Source: Solea solea
Lineage: Eukaryota > Chordata > Actinopteri > Pleuronectiformes > Soleidae
NCBI RefSeq assembly: GCF_958295425.1
Contig: NC_081142.1
Location: forward strand, 5,722,917-5,786,916
Direction: 5' to 3'
Length of the DNA: 64,000 nt
Shown here: positions 1-12,838 of the stretch, piece after piece
Layout of the letters: the number at the start of each line of letters is the position of its first letter
Position numbering within the stretch: the stretch's first letter is position 1
Translations under genes and position numbers: made by a program
The notes under the pieces: model-generated
The model's database searches: none
Told to the model about the DNA's origin: nothing
What the model saw: only the letters and a program-made list of their open reading frames with translations

Positions 1-1099
1 GCAGGAGAAGAGAGACGCGCTACAGAATAAATCTCTGCTGCCTGTTACACAACTGCAAGTACAAATGCAGACAACAGAACATGCAGGTTACCACACATAA
101 GAAATGAGATGCTCACTCACAGATAATATCAGCGGATCTGTTGACTCACCCTTTTAGACCACACACACACACACCACACACATATAGGCTTAATGCATTT
201 ACAGCTAGAGTCCCCTGCTTCCACACCTCTCTGCCCTTTTAAACTCCTGTTCTAACACCCTTGTGTTTATAGAGTCATGCTAACACACACACACACACAC
301 ACACACTCTCAATTCTATCATTATACCTTTATATAAGCTGCAGTATATCACACACTGCCGTACTCATGTCCTTACAATGTCAACCGCTTTCATGAACATA
401 CAGAAAGTTAATTTGCTTTGTTCATGGAAACACAAAGTAAAGCAACAGAGGATCTTGGAAACTCATTTTTATCTGTAAGGAATTGAGGGGGAAAAAAATA
501 CATGATGGATTTTTGTGAGACTTCGCTCTCCCATTCTCTGTGCTCTTTCATTCTTTGTTTCACGTTTTCGATAGTTTATGTAATGGGTTCATGTTCTTCT
601 TTATTTGCGTAGTTAAAACACAAAACATTCTCTGGCTGGTCTGTCCATTCGAGCTGCTGTAGAAACATGGCAAGACCCTTGCCTTTAGTACAATATACTA
701 ATATGAAATTAGGCTATGAACACAAAACCCATTTTTATTTTAAAGTGATTATACACTTAATTAAAAATATTATGGCACACTGGATGTTCTGTCAGTGTGG
801 AAACTCACAAAGATTGGAGTAGTTTACACACTATGGCGTGATTCTTTGGTGTAAAATGAACAAAAATCATGGTCAAACTGAATGGATTTTTTTTTTGTAC
901 TCCACGATTTATCTTAATTTGCACGTTTGCCAGAACTAGAACAGGTACACACCTGTCTGATACAGTAGCCTACATGCATCTACACATGCTTCATATGGGA
1001 GACCACTGTGTTACAAGCCTTACAGCCAGGACATAAAGAACATGTCTATTGAATTTTCATTGCAGCTATGTTTAAAACAAGAGAAGTTGATGTCCACTG
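1..1099. other. noncoding, no gene seen
   Basis: AT-rich single-copy-looking DNA with a CA microsatellite near 282-306. No open frame here resembles a known protein and I see no convincing exon. Confidence 0.6.
282..306. repeat. (AC)n microsatellite
   Basis: Uninterrupted AC dinucleotide run of about 25 bases in intergenic DNA. Confidence 0.9.
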
Positions 1100-1104
1100 C
1101 TGAG

Positions 1105-1335
1105 TGAATCCCATTATCAATACTTCCTGACATAAATGATGTATTTTCAATGATTCCAACCAGACCCACTCTCACCTGGTTTAACTCTCTAAACTCAATA
1201 ATCGCCAAATTCTCCTGGAAAAATAAAGCACCCAGGATCAAACTGACCAAACTCCAAAAACCCAAATAACAAGGTGGCTTACATGCACCACATCTCCAGT
1301 ATAGCCCAATCACTCAGACCTCACCTGGCTAGACA
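1105..1335 (+). mobile_element. LINE-1-like reverse transcriptase C-terminal remnant
   Basis: Plus-strand conceptual translation contains FSMIPTRPTLTWF followed by SLNSIIAKFSWKNKAPRIK and KLTKLQKPK, a stop, then QGG. This is the pattern just after the RT domain of L1-clade elements (K-F-x-W-K...L-Q-K-P-K...G-G-L). An internal stop and frame breaks show it is a dead fragment. The minus-strand open frame over the same bases is antisense noise. The subfamily is not determined. Confidence 0.65.
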
Positions 1336-1379
1336 TAGAACAAACACTCTGTAACGACATCCAGATTTCAGACATGAAA

Positions 1380-3154
1380 CTATTTTCTGACATATCCTTC
1401 CATGTTTTAAGTAAGTATACGGAAACCCTGAAAGTTTCTTTTAGACATATTTCTTTCTTGAACTTTCTTGAACTCTTTTTCTATTGCTGTTATAATGTTG
1501 ACCTTTCTGTTTTTTTTCTGTTACTTTCAATGACACAAATAAACGTGGCTGAAAACAACACATCAGAAACTGTTGACGAAGGGGAAACCAAACAGAAGAG
1601 AGCACCAGTTCTACGTCAGTCCCTCTTTCCAAATCAAACAGTAATGGAATGATTTTAGATGAAAGGTGCACTGTGTGTCCATGTGCACATTGTCAAAATA
1701 AAGTGGGGGAAGAAAGTAGTCGTGTGTTCACCCGGGTGTCATGTTTCCATCGCTGCTGATTGGAGCCACAGCCAATAAAAACCTGACTATTGCAGCCGTT
1801 TGACCCAGGACTGAATGTCGATTGTATCCATTCCCTCTGCAGACAAAAGCCAGATGTTAGTGGGTGTTGGTGAGTTTTTTGACTATAGTGAAACAGGCTT
1901 CAATGAATAAACAGCATACACCTGAATATGACCCAGTAAATAGAACATCTGCACCAGATGCATGGATTCTATCCCATCCAGTTGTCTGATCTTCACAAAC
2001 AATTTTTATTTTTATTTTTTTAATTAAAATTAAAGCCACTTCCAGACCCCAGTTTATTTTCTCTTTGACTTAAAATTCTAATTTTAAGATGACAATTATC
2101 GTCATAATTTCTGATCACATGAAGACGCGATGTTGCCTTACTACACTCATGAATGCAGATTGGAGTTTGCAGAGCATTAAATTGTGGGGCAGACTAACGG
2201 AGGGAAAATGCTGAAATATAAATGTGCAGTGTTGTGTGCTTCTCTGTGTGTTGATGGCTGGAGCTTGGCGTCATACAGGGTAATGTGGCATTGAGGAAAA
2301 AACATCTGCATTTGCATGTATATTGCAGACATAGCGATGCATATGGTTGAAAGGTTTCCATATTCCTCAAACACAATCTTTCTCTCTTCTTCTCTCTTTC
2401 TCTCGCTCTTTCATTCAGCTCTACATCACCTCACACAAACCATCTTTTTCTCCATTTCTGTGGTATCTTTTCTGCCTTTTGTCTAAAATATATTAACACA
2501 CTCCTGTCTCTTTCTCCCCCTTCCGTGTCTTTCTTTTTCTTCCCTTCCTGCTTAATTTTCCTTTCCTTTTCTCCTCTAATACAGCTTTTATCATGAGCCC
2601 TGTTTCTTTTTTTATGAGCAGCCCAGAAAGCATGACATTTATGTGAATCGCTCTTGGAGTTTCTCCTCCCTATTGTCTCTCTGTGGTGCTGCAGAACCCT
2701 CAGCACGGTGCGTTCACACAGGGCCAGCTCATGCCCTCTGACGCTGTTCAATATCCTCATATCAGCCACCAATGAAACTTCACATCTTCATATCAACGAT
2801 CGCTGCCTTTTAATAACATGGGAAAGTGCTGGTCTAGGTCGGTGCCTGCGATTAATATATTCTGGATCTACATCAGCAGGATTCATTAAGGCAGAGGAAA
2901 TAAAACATGAGAAGAAAATGTCTTAAACTATTGTTTTGTGAAAACAAGCATTTTGTAATTAAATGACAGTGTTGATTATTCATGCAGGTGTTGTGTTGGC
3001 GGCTAAAAAGCCTTTTATGTCATACCTCTACATTAACGCATACTCTCTTTCATGTACAGTGCAGTTATGATGAGTGTGCAGGAGCTTTTAATGACTACAG
3101 AATATTTCTCCTCCCACTGCAAAGTCTCCTCGAGTGAGCAACCTGGAGACTGAA

Positions 3155-3196
<42 letters not shown>

Positions 3197-3892
3197 GGTT
3201 TATGCTGGGCACATGCACACATGAACAGACACAGCTCCTGACTGATCTGTTTAAAGACACACCAGCCACTCTGATTACCGTCTCCATAGCTGGCCATAAA
3301 TAATGAGATTTAGCTCAATTAGAATCCTCTTGAGGTGTAAAACAAGCGGAGAGGCTACAATCAGCCTCCAGTAGTCCACGCTGCTCTTGCTCAGCCTGCG
3401 AGTGGATAACAACCTCAGGGTCACTGTTTATCCTTAACGCAAACTAGCTGCTGTGCGCCAGCGCTCAGCCGGCCACAAAACGGCACCAATAGAACAGACA
3501 CCTCCTCCAACGATAGCATCTGACCTCTCTGCTACTTGACGAACAACAGGACACTCCAGCTTCCACCTTCACCCTGCAGCGGTACCATCACTGCCAGTCC
3601 TCCATCCATCTTCCTGCTCTTACTCTGGATCCCTGTCTCCACTGCTTACACGTGGGGGCTGGAAGCACAACACATAAGCTGAGAAATGGTGAAACTGCAG
3701 ACACCTTATACACGGGGTGGTTGACCAGAGGCCACATGTGTGTAACACTACACAGGAAGTCCCCACACCAAGCATGACCATATACTGTTACTGGACCTTC
3801 ACGGTCCTACTCTTATATGGAAGTCAAGTCATTAGAGTTAGTTTACAGAAGCATAAACATGCTTCAATTATATTTTACACCCAAAATAAACA
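1380..3892. other. noncoding, no gene seen
   Basis: Intergenic DNA with several short open frames that match nothing I recognise. A pyrimidine-rich tract lies at about 2380-2590 and a TG microsatellite at 3156-3194. The block at 2640-2900 is of higher complexity, but nothing seen supports an exon. Confidence 0.55.
3156..3194. repeat. (TG)n microsatellite
   Basis: Continuous TG dinucleotide run of about 39 bases. It explains the His-Thr-rich open frames on the opposite strand. Confidence 0.92.
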
Positions 3893-4215
3893 CAATGGTC
3901 TGTATTTATATAGGGCTTCTCTAGCCTTCATGACCACTCAAAGCACTTTATGCTACAGTTTGCCATTCACCCACTCACAAACATACACACAGCACATATG
4001 TGTGCAGCGTTTATTCTCCCACACATCTATTGTGTATATTCACACACTGCCTATACAGCCACTAGGAGGGATTTGGGGTTAAGGGCCAGGTTATAGCTTC
4101 TATATCCACATGTGAACACAGAATACAAGGAAACACAAAGGAGGCCAATTACCTGGTGGATCGAACCCTGACCTTTCCTGTTTGGAAGACAACTTGCCCT
4201 TCCTTATCCACAGCT
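3893..4215 (-). mobile_element. tRNA-derived SINE, type A copy
   Basis: Read on the minus strand, the element has a tRNA-like head with a B-box-like GGGTTCGATCC near 4155-4165 and ends in the tail that reads on the plus strand as GGTCTGTATTTATATAG, then TTGCCATTCACCCACTCAC. The same tail and order recur at 28955-29170 (minus) and 59500-59745 (plus), so this is one dispersed family. A Pol III retroposon is inferred; the exact family name is not assigned. Confidence 0.7.
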
Positions 4216-4219
4216 GTCC

Positions 4220-7200
4220 AAAGCTGTGTTGCAGCATTGCTGGGACCTTAAAAGGGTTTTCTTTGTGTTTTAAATCAATATGTAGTTCATGGAGGAAGTT
4301 TAGACAGGATGCCTTCCCAAATATGGTCATAAATCAATACTAAAACTCCTGCATGTTGAGTTGGGGTTTAATGTACACTTTAAAGAAAAAAGGTCAAACT
4401 TCTTTGAATAAGGCTACATGTGACTGCTTTGACTGGTCTGAGTCTCCGCTGTCCAGGGTGGCCTGTCCCACTTTCTGCAGACAAGTGCAGAGTCTGAAAA
4501 TCCATTGTCATGTCCAAATCAAGGTTATAATCAGCCCATGTAGGTCAAGGCAGTCATGTTTGAAACACATTTGAAACGAGCCATTTTTCGTTTACCCGAA
4601 AGGTACGAACACGTTTCACAAGTCAACAAAGTGCCCCAGGTTAGGCGGCATGTGCAGTATTGCAGATCCATGTACTCAGACAACCGGGGTAATGCAATAA
4701 ACATGAGTATCAGATGACAGAGAGAAAGCCACAGTGATGACCTAATTGCAAAGATTTTATGATGACCTACGCTGAATTATCATGCAAACACAAACCACTC
4801 GACAGTCAGCACACTCGGCATCGCAGTGATCGACAGCGACAAGCCTTTGCAGGTGAGAAAGGCTAAAAAAACCTCTCGATCAATATGCGACCGAAACTGT
4901 AGTTTCGCAGGGGGAGACTGGAATGTCTCCCGGAGGGGTGTGGCCTGTCTATCTGTATGTCTGTTGGACTTTTGGGCTCCCATTTTATAGTGTGTTGGTG
5001 AGGCCGACGCATATATGGTTTCACTCCTCTTGGCAGAGACAGGCCCCGCTGCTGACAGCAGGTTTTATTTGATGTGGATGTCCCGTGTTGGGTTTCAGCG
5101 CTGGCTTCAACATATGATCTCCATTATGACCAGAGGAGGAACGCATGCTGGTGGATGACTGGTGACTTTGGGCAGACAGGAAAGAGAGGGGGTAATGGAG
5201 GAAGAGGAGGTAAAGCAACACATGGAGAGGAGTGCAGGGAGCGTTCGTGGAGGTAGAGAGAGAAATGGATGAGGTGGACAGGTCCAGAAGAGTAGATGAA
5301 GAAAGTAGAGAAGAAATAAACTCTACAAGATGTGAGGGAATTCAAGTGTCAAGAATTTAGAGCGACCCACCCCCACACTTGAACAATGGCACGACCCTGA
5401 CTCTTAACCCTGGAGTGGAATCATAATTAATATTACTCTGCAAAAAAGGTCTACTGTATTGAACCAGGTTTATTCAAGACCAGCATTTACACACACAATT
5501 GATAATATAAAAGGCCAACTTTCAATCTAAATGCCAATGATCACAGAATTTGACTAACATAAGAACAACAAACACACAGTTTATCTGTAGACGAGAGCTT
5601 CCAAAACGGCAATGTAGTGCAACATTGAAATAACAGTTACCCATAAATAATCATAATCTCAGTATTGATTAAATAATTGTTATGACTATTGGTTATAAGT
5701 GAGAAGCCTTATGTTTTGTGTGTTGTTTTACAAAAGTAAAAGTGTATGTTTAAAAAATGCCCCATATGACTTCATTCAAAAACGAAATAAATAAAATAAA
5801 TAACTGATGCATTATGAATGTTTGGGTTAACATCAGGGTGTTTTGAGAAGCAATAACATTAAGGAAATGATAACTGTTCAAATAAAATGTGTCTGTTCTT
5901 CCATCACATACATCATATAATGTTCCATCTGTGTGTGTGTAGGTTTGTTAGTTTTTTGTAAATGTCTCATGCCACTGAAAGATGTGTAAGCCTATCCCTT
6001 TATTTCAACTTAAATAACTCACTAATTCATTTGTTTAACTATTTTTAATAAGTCATTTAGTCTATCAATTTGAATATTTAATATTATTATAATATTAATA
6101 TTTAATTCAAGATCCAATTTAAGAATCAAATCATTCTTCAGCACCCATTCCTGGAGCAGTCACATTGTAGATGCGTTTAGCACAATGAAAATGACATATT
6201 TTAAGGCATTTCAGTACCCAAAGATTATAGATTAAGTTTCATTTAACTGCGCTGACTCTCTCGCTGATGCAGAATTCAGTGATTATAAATCAAAATCTTT
6301 AACAAATGCGAGGTGAATTCCTCCTTGACATCTCAACACAGTTCAAGTCTGGCAGTAAAACTTACGAACCACATACTGTAGAGCATTAGTTCCACAACAA
6401 GGAGAACAGAAGACATTCACACACATGGTTCAGGATTCACTGTGATGCAACATGTCCTATGGTTCACAAAGCTTAATTATATGTTGGCATAATACTAAGA
6501 TGTTACCTAAACGCCTGTGAGCGCAGTCCTTTCAAAGCTACAGTATGTTCAACTTATAGATTTAAGGTGTTACGTGGCATTTGTTGAACGTGTGAGAAAT
6601 TAATTACACACAAAACCTTACATAGAACCTGCTGTGAAAGGTCAAAAAGATAAGTGACTAAACCGTGGCAAACAGACGTTTTATTAATTTTGTGTAAAGA
6701 CGTCTAATAACTCGGCGAGCAGAAGAATTACTTTTGAAGCACGCACAGATCTCGTGTCACTGTGATACATTGTTTTCCTTTCCATACAGTTACTGTCAGA
6801 CTCCGTCGAAGCAGAATGATAATTGACACAAATGGAACCAGTGATGACAGTAATATAAGCATGATATTATAATTGGTAATGGCGTTAATTGGTGATAATG
6901 TATTTTTTTTTTTTTAACACTTTGAAAACCTACTGTTCTTATTGCTGCAGCCACATAGCAAATTGAATTCCTTAATAATCGGGTTAAGTTGCTTATAGCA
7001 CGGCATCTTCCTATATGTTGATAACACTTGGGCTAACACCAATGTGTTTAATGATTTGATGGAGGGAGGGAGGGAGGAGGGGGAGAAAAGTCATATTTAT
7101 TGGATTTAACTGTTTGGGGGGCTCTCTCTCCGTTAAATTGAGCCTGCACATCATTCTATAATTCCTTCTTATCGGCCAGAGGCTTTAGTTATTTACTTTA
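4220..7200. other. noncoding, no gene seen
   Basis: AT-rich intergenic sequence. Short open frames at about 4353-4574 and 4780-5345 have low-complexity or arbitrary composition and no conserved motif. From 5400 to 7000 it is strongly AT-rich with frequent stops in all frames. Confidence 0.6.
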
Positions 7201-7800
7201 AAATGGACTAATTTCTTATTCCAGCAGAGGGGGGACCGGCCGCTGACTTGAACAGCTGCTTCATGACCCAAAAAACTGTCAGTCTTTCCCTGGAATAAAT
7301 TGTGGAATGTTCCACTTTGCGACGCGGGGGTGACACCGCCATGAGGACAACGCGGATTACCTTGAAAAACACCGCGTCGCTTTATTGTTTTTCACAAGGA
7401 TCATGAAGTTGAATTATAGGTCATTGTACACTGTGTGACACACAGTCATATTTGGACCCGGGCGGCGGACGCACGTGCTGTTCCCCGCCGCCCCCCCCCC
7501 CCCCCCGCGCCTGAGAGGAGAGGTTCGTGTAGGCTCATAGTAGAATCAATTCACAGAGAGGGCAACTTGAAACCGGCCGCTCATGCCTGTGCGCTTAGTT
7601 TGGAGAGAGTGGCGTGTCGGGCAGCTTGGAGTTTAATAGTCCGGGTAGCATCCGTGTTGTATGTACATGTCTGTATCACCATGTGCACGTGCATGGATGG
7701 TACGGCTGTAAAGGGAGAGAGAGATAGAGAGAGATAGAGAGAGAGGGGGAGATGTGCGCGGAATTGTGAATTGACATGTTGTTAGAGCTCTGATTGAATC
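7200..7800. promoter_or_regulatory. CpG-rich block, possible promoter or conserved regulatory DNA
   Basis: This block stands out from its AT-rich surroundings. It has many CpG dinucleotides at 7315-7380 and 7450-7640, a run of about 17 C at 7490-7506, and a purine (GAGA) stretch at 7710-7750. A perfect 9-base inverted repeat, GCGACGCGG (7319-7327) and CCGCGTCGC (7372-7380), lies inside it. No exon or start codon with a recognisable protein follows, so a promoter or non-coding exon of an unseen transcript is only a possibility. Confidence 0.35.
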
Positions 7801-8335
7801 TTTGTTTCAGGCGCAGCGGACGTTCATGACAGATGTCGTAGTGAAATAAAAGTTAGTGCTCCAAACAAGAGGATGTCTCCCTTCATGTGTGTGAAACACA
7901 GCGACTCACTCAATCAGATAAAGAGATGGAGAGAAGAAGAAGAAACAGAAGAGAGAAAGATAAATACTCGCTAGGTTTGCAGTGAAGTCCAGTGTGTAAC
8001 ATTCAAATCATTGGATATTTGCATAAATGTAGAATCCTTTTTGAAATTGTATATTTTGGGTGCGTGTCCTCAGTGGTTGCTAGTGTCCGCGCGACTTAAT
8101 TCAATCATCTGTCCATTTCCTCACTCCCTGATGCAAAACATGTTCCTGTCCATCGTTGTTTTGCTCGTTTCGTTCAAAAGAGCCAGCAAAAAAGAGATAA
8201 TCGTAGACAGAGATTACACAAGGACTAACCTCCAGTACCCACACATGCTCAACCCATCACTGAAAGAGTACAACGACAGAAAACACCACTACTGGAATGG
8301 AATGGAAGATGGAGTGTGCATCCCTAGAATACTAT
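7801..8335. other. noncoding, no gene seen
   Basis: Purine-rich at 7925-7970, otherwise mixed. The 108-codon plus-strand open frame at 8011-8337 has no recognisable domain. Confidence 0.5.
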
Positions 8336-8840
8336 AGCTGTGTTTCCATCAAGGTACGATACGGTTTGGAATGTTAAGGTCTTGGGTCAGGTTTGCGTTT
8401 CCGCTGAGAACAGTACCTTTACTTGGTAGGTGGGATGTGGGCTGTGCTCGATGACCGCATCAGCAAGATATGTAGCGTGACGTTGCGAAGATAACAAACA
8501 ATGACATCGAATGCAACCCAACAGGACAACAATGGAGGACATCCAGCAGCTCGTGTTTTTTGTGTCTGTCTCCACAAGACATCAAGCTTTGTATGAGAAT
8601 AGACTGCAGGCATTGAAGAAACAACGATCGCAGGGGAGCGATGTTTGTCGCTCAATCAGCTGACTGTCGTGGGTGGAGCCGGTCTAGCTTACCGTACCAT
8701 TGATCTGGTGCCCCAAGGGAAGGGTTCCCCAAAAATGGTTATTTTGGTACTATTGCCCAAGGAAACGCAAAAAAATACAAACTGTACTGAACCAAACTGT
8801 TCACGGCTCTATATCAATGTGGCCCTTCCTTTAGTGTGAA
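8336..8840. mobile_element. MITE-like DNA element with GTTTCCATCAAGGTAC end
   Basis: The left part begins GTGTTTCCATCAAGGTACGA and the right part carries GGTACTATTGCCCAAGGAAA and ACTGTACTGAACCAAACTG, which are inverted relatives of the left end (GGTAC/GTACC and TTTCC/GGAAA words). This resembles a common teleost non-autonomous element. Inside, a 43-codon frame from 8532 reads MEDIQQLVFFVSVSTRHQAL and onward; it may be a remnant of the parent element's gene. Clear target-site duplications were not resolved. Confidence 0.5.
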
Positions 8841-9290
8841 CAGAAAAGTGGACATGAAGAAGCATACAAAAATGCAAACTAGCTCGCCGTGGATAGAAGA
8901 GATCGCGAAAAGTATGACCCGAGCCTTACAACAAGCCTTTTTCAAAAAAGGGGGAACGCATGATGGAGGCCTCGATCATGAGCCAACATGTTTCTACAGC
9001 AGCCCAGACTTGCAATTTGAGGAACAAACTTACTTTGGTGAACAGCTTTGCCCACATAAACCCTATGTTTGAACCGACAAAGAAAGAGGAAACGACAGAG
9101 AGAGTTAATCAGTTTAATCAACAGCGAACGGTGAGATGAATCGTGCTGTGGTTCTGTATGTTGTACATGTTAATTGTGAAAAGTCTGAAAGTGGGTCATC
9201 TCCGTAGCTTTCATTCTTGCCAACGCCATCATGTTGTTTGTTCTTTTCCGACAGCAGCACTGCAGTTTACTCTGTCTCCTTCTACTTCTG
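8841..9290. other. noncoding, no gene seen
   Basis: A 78-codon plus-strand frame at 8836-9072 contains no motif I recognise. No splice structure is evident. Confidence 0.45.
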
Positions 9291-9304
9291 GGTCAAAGAC
9301 CGGG

Positions 9305-9530
9305 GAGTCAATTCTGTGCAGACCCCCAAGTCCAAGACCAGTCTGACTAAGCATATACATTCAGTCTGGCACCGAGTAGTTCCAGCATATACATGTAGGA
9401 GTAATCGGACTATGATTCACATTATCCAGGTATGTTAGTCTGACTGAGACTAGCTCGATTTTAGTCGGACTAACCTATCTACTTAACCAACTAAAATCGG
9501 ACTTTTAACATGCATGTAAACACACTGATT
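9305..9530. mobile_element. repeat unit with recurring AGTCGGACTA words
   Basis: Variants of one word recur in both orientations: AGTCTGACTAAG (about 9333), AATCGGACTA (about 9404), TTAGTCTGACT (9435), TTTTAGTCGGACTAAC (9459-9474), then ACTAAAATCGGAC (about 9490-9502) before ATGCATGTAAACACAC. This fits a degenerate DNA-transposon or MITE remnant. No coding capacity or target duplication was found. Confidence 0.4.
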
Positions 9531-10837
9531 CCACTATAGTTCCTTAATGCAATTCATTTACAACTTCTGTTAAAATGAATGAACCAGCCAGTCAAATTCT
9601 CGCCAGTTGTCACTTAAGGGAAAATTTATGCTATCGATCAAAAACATTTACATTGTCTTTTAGCAGTTAGCCCTGAGGGATTCAACATGGCCTGAGATGA
9701 AAAAGGTCAGCGTTGTGAGGGGAAAACAGCACAACACTGCTGCATCCCTCTGCACAGCCTCTGCTAAATTCTATAATGCATCACTAAATACTCTTCTGCA
9801 GACACTGACTGGAGAAACATCTCTGCTTACCAGAAATAGACCGGCTGGCTTATTTAAAAGCAGGAAGTGACCGTGTGTACAGTCAGTTGGGGAAAGGAAG
9901 AGGTGAGCAGCGGAGTCCTCTTTTGTTGTTCTCTGCAGTTTTGCACATAGACTTCATTCATTTTCACCTAAACCTCTGACCTGAGTCATACCTTCCACGC
10001 CTGCATGTCCACTATGGTGATAAAAAGTATTATCACACATTCAAAGCTCACATCTATTGTTGTAGTAACATTTGCTTCTCCGCCTTCTCTTGGAGGAATG
10101 TTTTAATAATGTTAATGTTTTAAGTCTCTCAACATTTCAGTCACATGTCTTGTAAACGTCATCCCTGATATGCTGTTACTGAAACTGAACCCACCTACTG
10201 TGTCCATAAAGACGAAGCTGACATGTTCACTGTAAGCTGGTTTCCATTAAAACCGTTCCATTGTATCACACATTTCAACCAAACGTTTAAACATGTATTA
10301 AAAGGAAAATCCATTTACAGTATCACACATATCTGCATGTTCCTTTTAAAACATAACCTTTAGCCAAGGGTCATGCTTTCACAAAGTTCACCATGTCACT
10401 AGAGTAGTCAAAGCATACATATTGTGTTATGTGACTGTGGCCTTAACTTTCACGTACTAAATAATTAATACACCAAAACATCTGTGTCCATGGAAACCTC
10501 ATCAGCTAACAACACTGCTTGACGAGAGCGCACAAACAACAATGGTGACAGAAGCAGATACGACATAAATGTGCATATCTTAAAGTAAAAACACATGGCA
10601 AACCATTGTTCTGTAAAGGTTTCGATTACAGTAAGTAATATAATAACAATAATTGTTGATTCTTAAATGCAGCTTATTAAAATGCTAACATTTTGGGTCG
10701 TGGCTCTCTGTTCCGAGTGTAACCATTTCTAGATACATTATTCACAAATATACGCTACAATAGACTGTCCAATCAACCCCCTAATGATTTCTGCTTTTCC
10801 TTCACTGTCACTCCTCTCCCATTATTCACTTTATTTT

Positions 10838-10839
<2 letters not shown>

Positions 10840-10873
<34 letters not shown>
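10840..10873. repeat. (TG)n microsatellite
   Basis: Uninterrupted GT dinucleotide run of about 34 bases. Confidence 0.92.
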
Positions 10874-10874
<1 letters not shown>

Positions 10875-11737
10875 CTTGTTTAATGCACTGCAGGTTGGCT
10901 CCTGCAGCAGGTCTGGCCAGATAAGAGCAGCACACAGCTTTCTGCTTAGAGAGAGAAAGAGAGCGAGAGACTCTTCACTCACATAAACCATTAAATTCTA
11001 ATGATGGGGCCACCAGCATTTAAACTTGGATCCATAGCACCCCCTGTGGGTGATTAGATGAGTGGCAGCCACAGTGCTGGGGTGCTTTTTTTTTTATTTC
11101 TTTTTTTTTACTGGGTGTTCAGTTCAGTGTTTGTGATGCACAGCACTGCTGAATGAGCCACTCAGGGCAATTGTTTGGAGTTTATTAGTCAAAAGATGCA
11201 GCAACAACTGTTTTCTGTGACCAAAAAAAGTAGACAGAGGTCAGGGTCAGCGGGACAGACGGGGAAGAAAGCAAAAGAAGTGAAACCATGAAGTGGAAGC
11301 TAAAGAGGGAGAGACCTAAACTTTTAGTGACTTTCAAAAAAATGTAAAATGTGATTAAATCAGGGGTGAAATTCACATAAAGGTACAATTAATATATTGC
11401 TCTGGTGCATCGAACCTGTCTTGTGTCTTTCATACCTTATGTGGATGGCATTGACTGTGACCTTTGTTTTTAGATTTGTGGTTGTGATGAAAACCAGAAT
11501 ACAGGCATAAAGTAATTGGTATTATGAACTCCATGCAATCATCTATGACGTCACATCATGCATGGTATTTTACATCACACTGTTGAACTCACAGCTACAC
11601 TCAGTCAACTGAAATACATTTGTGACTCACTCCATGTCCCCAGTTTGATGGCAACATACAACAACAAGCTGACATGAATTAAACATCTCTTTAAAAAGAT
11701 AATCCAGGGTGTTTTCTTTAAGTTACAGTATGTACAC

Positions 11738-11776
11738 CAGTGTGTGGACAGCCATTCAGTGAATGTCCACACACTG
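11738..11776. repeat. 39-base imperfect hairpin
   Basis: CAGTGTGTGGAC (11738-11749) is followed after 15 bases by its exact reverse complement GTCCACACACTG (11765-11776). The spacer itself pairs CATT with AATG around CAGTG, giving one long stem with a small bulge. Function is unknown; it may be a remnant of a transposon terminus or a structured RNA. Confidence 0.8.
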
Positions 11777-12838
11777 TGTTCAAAGCAGAGGCTGAGCTCT
11801 CATCAGGTCATAAACGTCAGCTTGTGTGACATGTGTGTTGTTTGAGTCCGAGGCTCCACTGACCATAAAATTTCAGTTTATCTTTCCCTCGTGTCAACAG
11901 GGGACGGCTGATTGTCCAAGACAGAGGAAGAGCGAGACAAAAAGTCCCATTTACATTAAATGAGTCAACATGTCAGTGTGAAAAGTACAAGCTGTTCCTT
12001 CTCCTCTTCTGTTGTTTTTTTGCCTCATCCTCCTCCTCCTCCTCCACTTCGACACACAAATAAGGGAACTATTTTTGTCAAGAGCAAGATGTCGCTCTCT
12101 CACACACTGAAGTTTAGAGTTAAGGCTGAGCTTAATACTTGACTTGCTGATTGAGGTTTGTTTAGACATGTACTCACGTGGTGAAGTGAAGTCCAAACTT
12201 TGTCCGTAGGTTTTAATTGAATGTGTTTGTTGCCTTTACTCTGTCCATACTCTTTACTCTGTGCACACAGTCACAAACTGTTTGCTTCTCCCTCATCATG
12301 AACACCTGTGAAAGGCTGGCATGCACCACCATACACCTCACACCCCCTGCTGCTCAGGAGGAGTATACCAGAAGAAAATACTAATTCATCTCTCACTGGC
12401 CAATTAATTACAGACAACTGTCCAACTGCTTGTTAATTCAAATATTTAATCAGCTAATCACAGGGCAACGCCTCAATGCATTCAGGCCTTCTCATCAGAA
12501 TGGGGAAGAGAAAAATGATTTAATTAACTGGTGCTTGGTGCCAGAGGAGCTGGTTTGTGTATTTCAGGAACTGTTGATCTGCTGGGATTTTCACGCACAA
12601 TCAGCTCTGGGGTTTACAGAGAATGATCCGGAAATATCCTAAAAGAAAACAGAAAAGAGAGAACAATCCAGTGAGCAGCAGCTCTCTGGGCGAATGATGC
12701 CAGAGGTCAGAGGAGAATGAACAGACTGGTTAGAAATGATAGAAAGGCAACAGTGACTCAAACAAGCCAAAAGCAACTCTGAACACACAGCACACCAAAC
12801 CTATACGCAGGCAGAGGACCACACAGGTGCCACTTCTG

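Noticed and set aside
2654..2926. Candidate coding exon in the left intergenic region
   Set aside because: The 90-codon frame has no motif and no consistent splice sites; a conserved non-coding element cannot be excluded.
3717..4082. 121-codon plus-strand frame
   Set aside because: Most of it is SINE sequence in reverse orientation.
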